A stretch of 64,000 nt of DNA from Carettochelys insculpta (GCF_033958435.1 NC_134138.1:3794001-3858000); one strand, 5' to 3'; counted from the first letter of the stretch, positions 8,910 to 19,745 are shown. Numbers and translations: made by a program. The notes: generated by a model from the letters alone, not told the origin.

Positions 8910-10979
8910 TCAGCGCCGGCGAGTCTCGGGTGGCTCCAGGGGTCCCTCGGCGCGGTGGCCCTCGCGGGGAGGTGGTGGGGCGACGGCGGACGGGGCGGCG
9001 GCGGCTGCAGCAGCTGGTGGTGGGGCTGCAGGAGCGGCCATGGCGGGCGGTGGCGCGGCCGGCGCGGCATGGGGGGCCAGGAAATCAACCAGACGGTTGA
9101 CAGTGTCCACCAGGGCCCCCCATGACTCGCGGCGCCAGGCCAGCGCCTGCTCCTGCAGCCGGATGTACTGCCGGGACACCTCCAGCTGCTGCTCCGACAC
9201 CTCCAGCTGCCGGCGATGGATGGTCAGCAGCTGGGGGTCTGTGGCCACCGCCGGCAGTAGGCACGGGGTCCGCCGTCTTGCCCTCCGCGGGGGCCGGTGG
9301 TTCCTCGGCCGAGGGGCTTCCCTGAAGCGAGGGTCCCGGAGGACTCTCCGGGACGACCGACGCCTCGCCGGCGCTCTCTTCCGGTCCTTCGGATGGTGCC
9401 GGTGCAGGTGCAGGACACAGGAGAGGAGGGGGGAAAGAAGAATGGAGACAGGCATTAGTGTGGTCCCCAAGCCGTGGCCTTTGTCCCCCCCGCCCTGTGC
9501 TGCAGGTTCCCCATCCCCGTCCCCGGGAGATGCTGCTGTGATGGATGGGGTTCAGGGGTCCCCCTGCCCTGCAGCCCGTCCCCTGGTGGGAGCGACTCTC
9601 ACTTCAGCCCGCAGGGTCTGAGAGCAGGAGAGGTTTCTTAGGCCACAGCTGGCCAGTTTCTGGCAGGAGTGACAGCACCAGCTGTCGGAAGAGACAGTCC
9701 TTCCAACTCGTCGTGGGGAGAAGACCCCAAGGGGGGGCCCCTCTGCGATGCAGCTTTCCCTCTCCTCTGGCTGGCTGCCTATCAGCTCTCCCTTCCCCTA
9801 GCCTCTACCTGTGGCCCCCGCTCTCGCCCCCCAATTCCAAGCCAGCTCGGCTCCTCCCTCCTGTTTGTTCAGGGCAGAGGTGTCACCTGCCAGCTGTAGC
9901 GCCAGGCTCCTCCTTTGGCCCTGGGAGCTCCTCGGCTCGGGTGGCTCATCTGTAGCCTGGGTCTCCCTTTTGCACTCCCCCCACTCCATCGCCTGCTGGT
10001 GCTGCGGGGTGTCCCACCCCCTCCGCCCGGGGGCCCCTCGAGGTTCCGCTCCCCCCTGGCCTGGGGATGGGGCATGGCACTGTCATGCAGGGTGGCGGGG
10101 GGCAGGGGCTGCTGGCTGCAGTGCTGTGAGGGCCCTGTCCCTGGTGTCCTTGGGGCCATGGCCATGTGAGCGTGTGGGGGGCCCTGGACACATCTCTGTT
10201 CCCCCCCGCCCCTCCAGCCCCGGGGTATCCACCAGAGAGGGGTACCTACCTGTGGGTCCGCTCCCACGGTCCGGAGATCCCCGGGGGTCGGAGGCCCTGC
10301 TGCTGCTCTGGGATGGCAGGAGGAGGATCTGCAGGCTGGAATCGGTGGAGGAGGAGCCCCCCTCCTCCTCCTCCTCCTCCTCCCCCTGCCGTGATGTCCC
10401 GGGGATGGCCTCCGGGGGGGAACCCCGGGGTGCGGGGCTTACCTCCGGGGCGGAGCCCGGCTGCAGGGCCTGCTGGGGCTCGTCAGCCGAAGTGTCAAGG
10501 GTGGCCAGAGGGGGGGAGGTGTGCCGGGAGCCCAGGATGTCCCTGAGCTCCCTGTAAAAGGGGCAAGTGACTGGGGCGGCCCCAGATCGGCTGGCCGCAT
10601 CCCGGGCCCAGGAGTAACCCTGCCGCAGCTCCTTCACCTTGCTGCGCACATGGTCAGGAGTGCGGGCAGGGTGACCCCGGGCAGCCAGGCCGTCGGCCAG
10701 CCGAGCGAACGCATCCGCGTTCCGCCTCTTGCTCCCCACTACCTGGAGCACCTCCTCCTCTCTCCAGAGCCCCAGCAGGTCCCGCATCTCGGCCTCCGTC
10801 CAGGAGGGGCCCCGCTGCCGCTTCCCAGACTGCGTGGCCCTCTGGCTGGGCTGGCTGCCCTGGCTGCCCTTAGGGGGGGTCCCCTGGGGGCGCTGGGGGG
10901 GCTGCTGGGCAGCCATGGCTGCAGAAGGGGCTGAGGGCTGGGCAGGCTCTCCACCGCGTGTGCAAGCAGGAGCCTGCAC
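8910..10979 (-). pseudogene. Harbinger Myb/SANT-like DNA-binding protein (damaged)
   Basis: Exon 1 (10979-10250) begins MQAPACTRGG; an internal Met at 10916 (MAAQQPPQRP) is an alternative start. A Myb/SANT-like trihelix domain follows: GPSWTEAEMRDLLGLW, NADAFARLADGLAARGH, HVRSKVKELRQGYSWARD, CPFYRELRDILG, then an acidic Glu/Ser run. The donor is GTAGGT. Exon 2 (about 9407-8910) ends with the family's C-terminal helix (LLTIHRRQLEVSEQQLEVSR, then SWGALVDTVNRLVDFLAP). Two problems appear: the expected acceptor near 9408 reads AC, not AG, and the frame shifts by one base near 9245, just before the helix. The solo LTR sits inside the intron. In this superfamily such proteins bind element ends and bring in the transposase. 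Confidence 0.8.
9537..9990 (-). repeat. Solo LTR (Gmr1-like family) in the Harbinger intron
   Basis: Reverse-oriented LTR related to 3417-3833: GGGGTTCAGGGGTCCCC near the left edge, GACAGTCCTTCCAACTC inside, and CCCCCCACTCCATC at the right. No internal element remains. I could not find a convincing 5-bp target duplication. Confidence 0.75.
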
Positions 10980-11340
10980 GTTGCCTCAGCCTCCTGCAGT
11001 CAGGGCGGGGGAGGGGCCCTTTAAGGGGCCGCTCCACGCGGCCACCAGTGAGCTGCGGGGCTGGAGAGAGCGTCTCTCAACCCCCCAGCTGATGGGCGCC
11101 ATGGAGGACCCGTCAATTTCGACGTTGCGGGACGCGGATCGTCTACACTGTCCCTACTTCGACGTTGAACGTCGAAGTAGGGCGCTATTCCCATCCCCTC
11201 ATGGGGTTAGCGACTTCGACGTCTCGCCGCCTAACGTCGATTTCAACTTCGAAATAGCGCCCAACACGTGTAGACGTGACGGGCGCTATTTCGAAGTTAC
11301 TGTCGCTACTTCGAAGTAGCGTGCACGTGTAGACGCAGCT

Positions 11341-12079
11341 AAAGTGAGTTAAAACTACACAGCTTTTTTTTCCTCAAAAAAGCTGTGCCTAAGAGACTAA
11401 CATCTAAAAAACTACATGATTAAAACTCAAACAACCACCCCCTGAGTGGTTTTTATTTTGTTAAAATAAAAACTAGCAAAGCTTACTGTATATCAGTAAG
11501 CTTGCAGGATGGACACCCCCCAGGGATCCCTGTGCAACCCATATCTTTACCAGTAACGGTGACTACCCTAGAGTCCACAACAACTTCAAGCATGGGTGAG
11601 AACCCACATTTCTTACATGCATCATAGCATAAATTGTGACTTTACAAGAACATGCTCATGACAAGAGATGAAACCTCACAGCTTCACCTGCTCCCATCAG
11701 ACTTTGTTGAGAGGGTATTACATATGCATCTATTTAGATTTTCATGCAAATAAGCTCTGAAGCACACAGGCCCTAAAGCCTTTCCCAGTCCTGAGCTCCT
11801 GCTGGCACATTCCTTACACACACATATCAACAAGTCAACCCTCAAACTCTGTCCCAGGCTGAGGAAGACGCCTATATGCTAAAACGTCTGTTGGCCAAGC
11901 CATGTACGGTCGATTCCTGATTCACGCAGCCTCAAGTTGAGTGAATCTTTGGTTGCCATGAGCTGGAGTGTTGAGGAATTGAGCCCTGTCTCCAGGCTGC
12001 CGAACAGCTAAACAAGTCTGGATACCGATGAATGCAATAGAAGCATCACTGGTGTCCAGACTTCAATAATTAAAAAAAA
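11341..12079. other. AT-rich spacer with a cluster of hairpins
   Basis: No gene found. Four consecutive short inverted repeats lie at its left: 11359-11386, 11433-11451, 11449-11473 and 11479-11503. The rest looks unique. Confidence 0.6.
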
Positions 12080-12484
12080 GGTTACGTCTGCACGTGCCCC
12101 AACCTGCAAAATGAGCCTGCAAATGGTCATTTCGAGGTTTATTAGTTGAACGCTGAAATGGCTGTTCAGTGTCTCGTTAGCGTGTGGGGTTCAGCAGTGC
12201 TTGAAAATTAACGTGCCTTACTACCGCGCGGCGCGGCCAGGCGGGGCTTGGGGCTCCTTTTCCAAAGTTGATGCGAATAATGGGACTTTGAAGCAGGCGG
12301 GGTCCTTGTGGACAGGAGCCCTGTCGGGACGCGCCGCGGGCTGCAAGGCACGTTAATTTGGAGGCGCCGCAGCCGCCCGCACGCTAACGAAGCGCTGCGT
12401 TTGCATTTCAGTGCTTCGTTAGTAAACTTCAAAATGGCCATTTGCGTGGCCATTTCGAAGTTTGGGGCACGTGTAGACACGGCC
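12080..12484. mobile_element. Foldback MITE, second family (degraded copy)
   Basis: A nearly full-length inverted repeat with ends GTTACGTCTGCACGTGCCCC and (reverse) GGCCGTGTCTACACGTGCCC. Its arms resemble the cleaner copy at 58359-58794: ATTTCGAAGTTTGGGG, AAGCGCTG and GCGCGGC motifs. It is non-coding. No clear target duplication. Confidence 0.75.
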
Positions 12485-14137
12485 GAAGTGTGGGTGAGTC
12501 TGGTTCTGTACGAGAACCTGTTTTACTTTTCAGAAGCAGTTGCAATGGAGGTTTGTTTATTAGCTCGAAGCTCTGTGAGTATCAGACTCCACTGAGCATT
12601 TTACAGGTATTGCTGTTTTCTGTGGTTTGAAATGGCTCAAGAGGAGGGCTGGGGGATTTGTACATGTGAGTTTTGCCTTTTCTGTAAAGTATTGGAGCTG
12701 GCTCATGGTGCTCTCTTGGGGGGGACAAGGTCCCATAAATGTTGTTCTCGGTCTTGTGGCCACTCTCTGTGTTTCCTGGCATGGGTGCCAGGGTGTTGGA
12801 GAGGTGGGACCTGCTTTCTCTGATACGCAGCCTTCTCAAGGCCAAGCTGGCTGGCTGCTTTGAAAACAGTTGTGAAAATCCAGCAGCCCTTTGTGCTCTA
12901 GAGAACAGACTGGCCCTGCTGGTTGGCCTGGTGCAGAGAGAGCTACGCACGACAGATGCGTCCCTCCCTGCCAGGACTCCCAGCAGAGCCCCTTGAGGTA
13001 CACAGCCCCCAACAGAGCCCCCTGGGGCCTACGCCTTCCCCCGTACAGCCAACAGCTTTGTTCGGGGACGGTGACACAAGCCCTGAGGTAAGTGGGGAAG
13101 GAAGGAGGAATAACAAAGGACGACCACTCGTTCGAAAGGAGAAAGTCGGCCAATCAGCAAATTGTCTCAGGTGTTTGTACAGGAATGCGAGAAGCCTGGG
13201 AAACAAACAGGAGAAATTAGAGGCCCTGGCAGAGTCAAAGGAGTATGAGGTGACTGGAAGAACGGAGACGTGGTGGGATGACTCACATAACTGGAGCACG
13301 GTCATGGAAAGGTATAAACTGCTCAGGAAGGACAGGCTGGGGGGAAAAGGAGGAGGCGTTGAGCTCCATGTGTGGGAGCAGCATGATGGCTCAGAGCTCC
13401 AGTATATGGAGGGATAAAAGCCAGTTGAGAATCTTTGGGTTGAGCTTAGACGCGGAAGCAACAGAGGTGATGTTGTGGTTGGTGTCTGCTAAAGGCCACC
13501 AGATCAGAGGCTGAGACGAAGGAGGATTTCTTCAGACAGCTAAGAGAAGCTTCCAAATTCCAGGCCCTGGTTCTCAAGGGAGACTTTAATCATCCGGACA
13601 TTTGTTGGGAGACCAGTACAGCAGCACACAGAGAATCCAGGAAGTTTTTGGAGAACGTTGGGGTTAACTTCTTGGTACAAGTGCTGAAGGAACCAACCAG
13701 GGGCCATGCACAGCTTGAGCTGCTGCTCACAAACAGGGAGGAACTAGCAGGAGAAGTAGAAGTGGGTGGCAACCTGGACTACAGAGACCATGAGATGGTG
13801 GATTTCAGGATCCTGACAAAAGGAAGAAAGGAGAGCAGTAAAATAGAGACCCTTGATTTCAGGAGAGCAGACTTCGACTCCCTGAGAGAACTGATAGGCA
13901 GGATCTCCTGGGAAATGAAGATGAAAGGGAAAGGGGCACAGGAGAACTGGAAGTATTTTAAAGAAGTCTTACTGAAGGCACAGGAACAAACAACCCCGAC
14001 GTGCAGTAAGAAACGCAAATCTGGTAGGCAACCAGGTTGGCTTACCATGGAAATCCTTGGTCAGCTTATACTCAGAAAGGATGGGCATGAGAAGTGGAAA
14101 CTTGGACAGATGACTAAGGAGGTGTAGAAATAAAGGG
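12485..14137 (+). mobile_element. CR1 LINE, 5' part truncated before RT
   Basis: The left part (about 12620-13090) matches, inverted, 53217-53530. The right part carries the CR1 endonuclease. The element stops at about 14137, before any RT motif, and abuts an LTR. The exact left boundary is uncertain; 12485-12620 shows nothing recognisable. Confidence 0.75.
13157..14127 (+). pseudogene. CR1 endonuclease domain remnant
   Basis: An apurinic-type endonuclease domain typical of CR1 ORF2 is recognisable in several frames: CLYRNARSLGNKQEKLEALA, TETWWDDSHNWS (catalytic Glu), RKDRLGGKGGGVELHV, KGDFNHPDICWE (active-site Asp/Asn), then the long frame 13648-14127 with TRGHAQLELLLTNREEL and DHEMVDFRIL (catalytic Asp/His). 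Frameshifts separate the blocks, so it is dead. CR1 copies of this kind usually retain 3' ends; a 5' end is less common. Confidence 0.82.
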
Positions 14138-14157
14138 CTGGAAAATGCCAGATCCCC

Positions 14158-14496
14158 TGCTGGCTGTATCCTAAGTTATCAGGTGGTAATTGTCCCCGAA
14201 CAGTGGGGTGGAGCCCAGCTGGTTTTGAATTAGTGGCAGATGGGCAGTTGGGGCGGGGGTTGTGGGAAGGCAGTTAACATGGACTGGAGGAGAGAAACAA
14301 TGGTTGGGGAACCAAGGTCCTGTCTTAGGGGTCTCGCCTCAGGCCTCCCTTTCCCAGGATGTCTCTGCCGGCTGTACTGACACCTCTGTGCTGCGCTGTG
14401 TCTCTGTTAACTAATAAAACCCTCGTTCTCCCTGCTGAGCAAGAGCCACTTGGCTGCAGTTGAGGTACAGTGCTTGGGACCCCGAACCCGATCACA
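14158..14496 (+). repeat. 5' LTR (truncated) of second Gmr1-like element
   Basis: Ends GAACCCGATCACA, contains AATAAA in the usual place (near 14415), and is collinear with the 3' LTR from about 16690 onward. Its first ~65 bp are absent, replaced by the CR1 fragment. Confidence 0.75.
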
Positions 14497-14679
14497 GCTG
14501 GTGACAGCGGTGGGATGTACTGCGCCTGCAGATGGGCTTCCAGCAGGAAGTGACGGGGTGCAGTAGAAGGATGGAGGTGTATAAGAGCTGGGGTGCTGGA
14601 GGCAGAACAAAGCAATTTTGGGGAGTCATGGGGTGCTGCAGTGTCGGCTGGCGAGTCAGCACCCCAGGGAACAGTGGGG

Positions 14680-15490
14680 AGATGGATTACACCCAACTCC
14701 TGAAGGCAGCCCTTGTGTGGCTGTGCAGAGAGAAGGGTCTGACTGTGGGGAAGGCAACCAAGGCCTAGCTGATTGCCCAGTTGGAAGAGAATGACCGGTC
14801 CTGGGACCTGGATGTGGTCCAGGTATGGAGTAGCTGGTTATACCCTGTGAGCGTCACCCTCAGGCAGCATGGGGGCCAGAACTCTGCCAGACCGATGCGG
14901 TGGCCACCGGGCCACACTCCTCTAGCAGGGGTTCACCCGGGGCGGGGTCCCTCTCGGCAGATGTGCCACGGCTGGAGATCAAGGTATGGCTGGAGGAATG
15001 GGAGGACCAGGAGAAGGAGCTCTATGATGAGAGAGCGGCAGCATGAGCGGGCCTTGGGGGAGCTGAGAAGCCCAGAGGCAGTGAGCAGCGAGAGGGCCAG
15101 GAGGCCTGGGACTGGGGGTCACTTAGAGATGCACGTGCTGGCCCAGCATAAGGATGCGGGGGGACCTGGATGGGTTTCTTACCTCCTTTGAGTGAACGTG
15201 CAAGTTGAACCAGGTACCCTCAGTGGAATGGCTCCAGAAGCTCACCCCCGGCTGGCTCAGAGGTGCTGGAGGGGCTGCAGCCTGAGCACTACCAACAGGC
15301 CCTGCTGCATAAATTCACGCTGAGCCCCGAGATGTACAAGAAGTTGTTCCAGGAGGCATAGAAGGGGCCGGAGGAGACCTGTGCAGACCTGGCCTCCCGT
15401 CTGCCACAGAACTACGGCAAGGGGGTGTGTGGGATGGGAGCCCAGACTGTAGAGGACCTGGTTAAGCTGATGGTCCATGTGTCCTGGAAC
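14680..15490 (+). pseudogene. Gmr1-like gag remnant with SCAN-like capsid region
   Basis: The reading begins MDYTQLLKAALVWLCREKG and continues past a stop as LIAQLEENDRSWDLD. A charged coiled region follows, then a block near 15290-15480 reading ALLHKFTLSPEMYKKLFQEA, stop, GPEETCADLASRLPQNYGKG and TVEDLVKLMV. The spacing of hydrophobic residues resembles the SCAN dimerisation domain, which is known to derive from the capsid of Gmr1-like gypsy elements. Several stops and frameshifts; no function expected. Confidence 0.65.
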
Positions 15491-15639
15491 GGTTCCATGG
15501 AGTGTGTCTCAGCCAGAGGACTCTCACAGCGCGGCCAGAGGACTCTCTCAGCGCGGAGGAGCTGGCAGATGACTTCACGGACAGCTGGGCTGAGCATGAA
15601 GGAGAGTCCTGGAGAAAGGAGAATCGGGGGGGGCGGGGT

Positions 15640-16535
15640 GTCCAGCAGCAGCTGCTGCTGGTTCCCCAAAGGTATCGCCCGAGGCACCCCCTGTTGAGGC
15701 TGCTTCAGACCTTTCATTGGCCAGGGACATTTGCGGGCGTGCAGTGGGACTGCCAGACCTGCAGCTCCTGCCAGGGGCTGGGGAAAGCTGCCCTGAGGCA
15801 TCTGCCCACCCGAGGAGCCCTCCCAGAAGGTAGCGATAGATACAGTGGGGCCCACTGGCAAGGCAACCCAGCTGGGGAAGAAATACACCCAGGTGGGGCC
15901 TGACTCTGCCCTCCCAAGGTGGACACGGCAGCAGACTTTCTGCTGGCCATTTCCAGCAGGGTTGGGTCCCCCCAGGAGGTCCTCAGCAACCAAGGGGCTG
16001 ACTTCATGTCCACCCTGCTCCGGTGCAGGTGGGGGAAACCAGGGATCTGGCTTGCCTGGGCCTTGGGGCATTAGTCCCGGCCCCACGGGCTGCTGGGAAG
16101 GTTCCTTGGGATATGGAGAAGGGGTGCCGCTGCATAAAGGCCTCCGGCATCTCAGGACTGTGAGGAGCACTTGTCCCACCTGCTGTTTGCACCCAGGGAC
16201 CCCAAGGGCCCACCAGCTTCCCCCCCACCTAAGCTGTGGTGCAGAAGGGGGAGGGAACCCCTGGGCTTGCTGAGAGAGTTGGGGGGGCTCCCCTGGGTGG
16301 ACAGTGGGGGGTGGAGGACATCCTGGCTTTCCGGGAACGGATTGCAGAGCTCATGGGCCTGCCTAGGGAGCCCCTGGGCAGAGCCCAAGGGAAGAGGAGG
16401 GGCTGGTGTGACCGCGGGGGGAGCTGGGCTGGCCTGGCCCCCAATGTCGTCCAGCCACCAAACAAGGTGGATCAGCTCCTGCAGGACGTCAGGGAGGCAG
16501 GCCCCAGCGAAGGGGAGCGCCGCTGGCTCAATTGA
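15640..16535 (+). pseudogene. Gmr1-like integrase remnant
   Basis: Fragments in shifting frames match the integrase of the first element: LLLVPQRYRPRHPLLRLLQ, HWPGTFAGVQWDCQTCSSCQ (the CxxC half of the HHCC finger), a TGKATQLGKKYTQV block, then MGLPREPLGRAQGKRRGWCD from the C-terminal region. No catalytic triad survives. Confidence 0.7.
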
Positions 16536-16621
16536 TGTTTAACCCCAGGGCGCAGGGCCCAAACTTCCCCAGCTCCCTGGCTGAGTGACCCTGCTCAGCT
16601 TGGTCTGGAAGGGGGGAGCGA

Positions 16622-17009
16622 TGTGCTGTGGGGGGGTGGATGTGTGAGTGACAGGCCCAGCAGCTCCCACGGGCCGGGGATGACCCCTGCGGCTGTAGCC
16701 TAAGCTGCCAGGTAACACCCTGGGCCGACCACAGCCAGGGAGGAGCCTGGCTGGGTGTGAATTAGACACGGCAGTTAGTGGGGGGCAGTTAGCCTGGACT
16801 GGAGGAGAGGAACAAAGGGGGAACTGAGGCCGTGGTGTGGAGGGCTCCTCTCCCCAGGATCGGCTGGAATGACTGTCTCTGCCGGCTGCATGGACCCCAC
16901 TGTGCTGAGCTGGGCCTCTGGCGACACAAAATGCCCATTCCACCTGCTGAGTCACTCCTGCCTGCAGCGGGGCGGGGGGCAGAGCTTGGGGACCCCTGAA
17001 CCCATCACA
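16622..17009 (+). repeat. 3' LTR of second Gmr1-like element
   Basis: Starts TGTGCTGTGGGGGGGTGG after a purine tract and ends CCCATCACA. Its last ~50 bp are the first unit of the tandem array that follows. Confidence 0.75.
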
Positions 17010-17566
17010 CTCCTGCCTGTGGCTGGGGGGGCAGAGCTTGGGGACCCCTGAAGCCCTCACCCTCCTGCCTGTGGCTGGGGGGGCAGAGCTTGGGGACCCC
17101 TGAACCCCTCACCCTCCTGCCTGCGGCTGGGGGGCAGAGCTTGGGGACCCCTGAACCCATCACACTCCTGCCTGCAGGGGGGGGGGCAGAGCTTGGGGAC
17201 CCCTGAACCCCCTCACCCTCCTGCCTGCGGCTGGGGGGCAGAGCTTGGGGACCCCTGAACCCATCACACTCCTGCCTGCAGGGGGGGGGGGCAGAGCTTG
17301 GGGACCCCTGAACCCATCACACTCCTGCCTGCAGCGGGGGGGGCAGAGCTTGGGGACCCCTGAAGCCCATCACACTCCTGCCTGTGGCTGGGGTGCAGAG
17401 CTTGGGGACCCCTGAACCCCTCACCGTCCTGCCTGCAGCTGGGGGGCAGCGCTTGGGGACCCCTGAACCCATTACACTCCTGCCTGCAGCTGGGGGGCAG
17501 CGCTTGGGGACCCTGAACCCCATCACACTCCTGCCTGCGGCCGGGGGCAGAGCTTGGGGACCCCCC
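16956..17566 (+). repeat. ~51-bp minisatellite derived from the LTR 3' end
   Basis: About 12 head-to-tail units built on CACTCCTGCCTGCAGC, a G run, GCAGAGCTTGGGGACCCC and TGAACCCATCA. Unit length varies mainly in the G run. The first unit is the terminal part of the LTR itself, so the array grew from the LTR edge. Confidence 0.88.
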
Positions 17567-18712
17567 CACATCCCTAGGGCTGTCCCTGGGCTGGGGGCTG
17601 GTAATATGGAGCTGCACTAGCTGCTGCGCTGGTGGGCGGAAATGCTGAGAGAATTCTTACCCTCCCCCGGACGAGCCCCTTGCTCCAGGGACCATCCCCC
17701 GTGGCGCTGAGCCCCAGCATTGCCCCAGCGGGGCCGAGCTGGCTGGACCTGCAGACCTGGGAGCCTCAGACAGCCCGGCTCTGCGTTGCTGCCCCGGGCG
17801 GATCCGTGCCACAGGGTGGGAGTTGGGCAGGTATCGTTTAACTCCACTGCTCTGACTGTGCTGCCCGGCCAGCCGGTACGTCCCTCCCGGCAGCCAGGAA
17901 GGAGCTCATCTCCCAACTGGGGCTGCAGCTCCAGAATCGGGGCCCCCCCCAGGGCCAAGGTGGAGGTTTCCTTCCACTGTGACTCAGCAAAGCGCTGCCT
18001 CCCCACTTCCCCATTGCGCTCCAGCTGCCCGGTACTTCTGCACGAGCTGGCCGGGGCTGCAGGCTCCGGCTGCATCTCTGGCTGTTGTGCACCTCTCTAA
18101 GTAGCAGGGCCCACAACTCCTTAACACCCAGCAGCTGTCCCCTGACCCCCACTATCGACAGCTTCCTCCTGTGGGCTCGGCTGGGAGATACCGGCAGCCC
18201 AGTGCCAGCCTCAGGCTGCCCAGCCGTGCCAAGGCCTGCCTTGGGGGGGCAGAATCAGGTTCCGGGCAGGACAGCAGGGGTGGCTGGTGGGGGGAGCTGG
18301 CAGAGGGGACGGGCGAGGGTCTGGCAATAGGGCTGACGGGCTGTGTTGCAAAGGGCCTGTGTGGGCCAGAGCTGGGGCTGCAAGAGGCAGCGCTCATCTG
18401 CCTTAATTTCTCTCCAGGAGTAATGCAGCCGGGCCCTGGGCCTCGCCCTGACCTGCGCCCGGGTCCCTCCTCACCGGCTTGCAGGGAGCCCCCGTGCCTG
18501 CTGCTCCTGGCCCAAGCAGAGGGATGAAGCCTCTGCAGGACTAGGGCAGAGGTGCTGGGGGTGTGCTCAGGCCAGGACTGGCAGGCCTAGCCCGGCCCCA
18601 GGGGGCTCTCTGCAGCCAGGGGAGGCTCGCCTTGCTGCGGGCGGGTGCAGCCGGAGGAGAGCTGCAGGGCCCCACGGCGGCGAGCTGAGGGCTTTGGTAC
18701 TTGGCGTAAGAT
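17567..18712. other. GC-rich intergenic sequence
   Basis: No recognised gene or repeat. Open frames here are short and lack motifs. TONSL exon 1 could lie here or just upstream of 21555, but I could not identify it. Confidence 0.5.
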
Positions 18713-19035
18713 TTCTGTATAGTCTGTCTTCATGAAATCAAAGAACTCTTTAAGTTCACCGTTATTCTCATCTAGTGCAAAGACTTCACTGAAGACCTTG
18801 AGGACCAAACACTCTACGTCGTAAGAGAGCATTCTCAAGCCATGCTTTGCTGTATTGTGTACTATCTGAGTGCTGCAATGTGTTGGTACAAGGTTTGGTA
18901 AATCCAGCATTTGTTTTAGGTGCACAAAACCAGACTCATTTTCTTCAAAATCTCTCTCTCCATATGCCACAATTTTATTCTGTACCAGACTGGCATTTTG
19001 AAGACAACTCCGTAAGTTCTTTACAATCACCTCTG
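18713..19035 (-). pseudogene. hAT-like transposase fragment, C-terminal piece
   Basis: Read on the minus strand: VIVKNLRSCLQNASLVQNKI, CSTQIVHNTAKHGLRMLSYD, NNGELKEFFDFM and ILRQVPK, a pattern of hAT-like transposases and their domesticated BED/TTF-type zinc-finger relatives. It continues the protein at 19746-20400, interrupted by a MITE. It stops before the conserved region that normally follows, so the copy is truncated. Confidence 0.7.
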
Positions 19036-19745
19036 GGCTACGTCTACACGTGCACCCAACTTCGAAATAGCTTATTTCGATGTTGCGACATCGAAATAGG
19101 CTATTTCGATGAATAACGTCTACACGTCCTCCAGGGCTGGCAACGTCGATGTTCAACTTCGACGTTGCTCAGCCCAACATCGAAATAGGCACAACGAGGG
19201 AACGTCTACACGGCAAAGTAGCACACATCGAAATAAGGGAGCCAGGCACAGCTGCAGACAGGGTCACGGGGCGGACTCAACAGCAAGCCGCTCCCTTAAA
19301 GGGCCCCTCCCAGACACACTTTCATTAAACAGTGCAAGATACACAGAGCCAACAACTAGTTGCAGACCCTGTATATGCAGCACGGACCCCCAGCTGCAGC
19401 AGCAGCAGCCAGAAGCCCTGGGCTAAGGGCTGCTGCCCACGGTGACCACAGAGCCCCGCAAGGGCTGGAGAGAGAGTATCTCTCAACCCCCCAGCTGATG
19501 GCCGCCATGGAGGACCCCGCTATTTCGATGTTGCGGGACGCGGATCGTCTACACGTCCCTACTTCGATGTTGAACGTCGAAGTAGGGCGCTATTCCCATC
19601 CGCTCATGGGGTTAGCGACTTCGACGTCTCGCCGCCTAACGTCGATTTCAACTTCGAAATAGCGCCCAACACGTGTAGACGTGACGGGCGCTATTTCGAA
19701 GTTACTGCCGCTACTTCGAAGTAGCGTGCACGTGTAGACGCAGCC
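19036..19745 (+). mobile_element. Harbinger MITE copy 3, inserted in the hAT fragment
   Basis: 710 bp, same orientation as the transposase-bearing element, flanked by CTG (19033-19035 and 19746-19748). It splits the hAT reading frame. Near-identical to copies 1 and 2. Confidence 0.93.

Larger units (their letters stand above)
6523..11340 (+). mobile_element. PIF/Harbinger DNA transposon with transposase and Myb-like gene
   Basis: A 4.8-kb element whose first ~350 and last ~350 bp match the MITEs in this window, marking it as a member of the autonomous family that mobilises them. It encodes a DDE transposase (plus) and a Myb/SANT-like protein (minus), convergent, the standard two-gene Harbinger layout. 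The right end is GCACGTGTAGACGCAGCT. The left terminal repeat is missing, replaced by an imperfect palindrome (6523-6598). An LTR has inserted at 9537-9990. With one end lost and the second gene damaged, this copy is probably not mobile now. Confidence 0.88.
14158..17009 (+). mobile_element. Second Gmr1-like gypsy element, heavily decayed
   Basis: Laid out as truncated 5' LTR (14158-14496), possible primer binding site at 14499 (TGGTGACAGCGGTGGGAT), gag remnant (about 14680-15490), integrase remnants (about 15640-16480), polypurine tract and 3' LTR (16622-17009). RT and RNase H are missing, so a large internal deletion has occurred. Integrase remnants in the expected order, with gag upstream, agree with the Gmr1-like order of the first element. 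Confidence 0.75.

Noticed and set aside
17264..17620. Repetitive open frames over the LTR-derived array
   Set aside because: Tandem repeat with unit length a multiple of three (51 bp); no coding evidence.
19109..19662. Overlapping 100- and 105-residue open frames repeated in every young MITE copy
   Set aside because: They recur because the MITEs are near-identical. They read through terminal-repeat palindromes and a degraded transposase leader, carry no domain, and break in the older subfamily.
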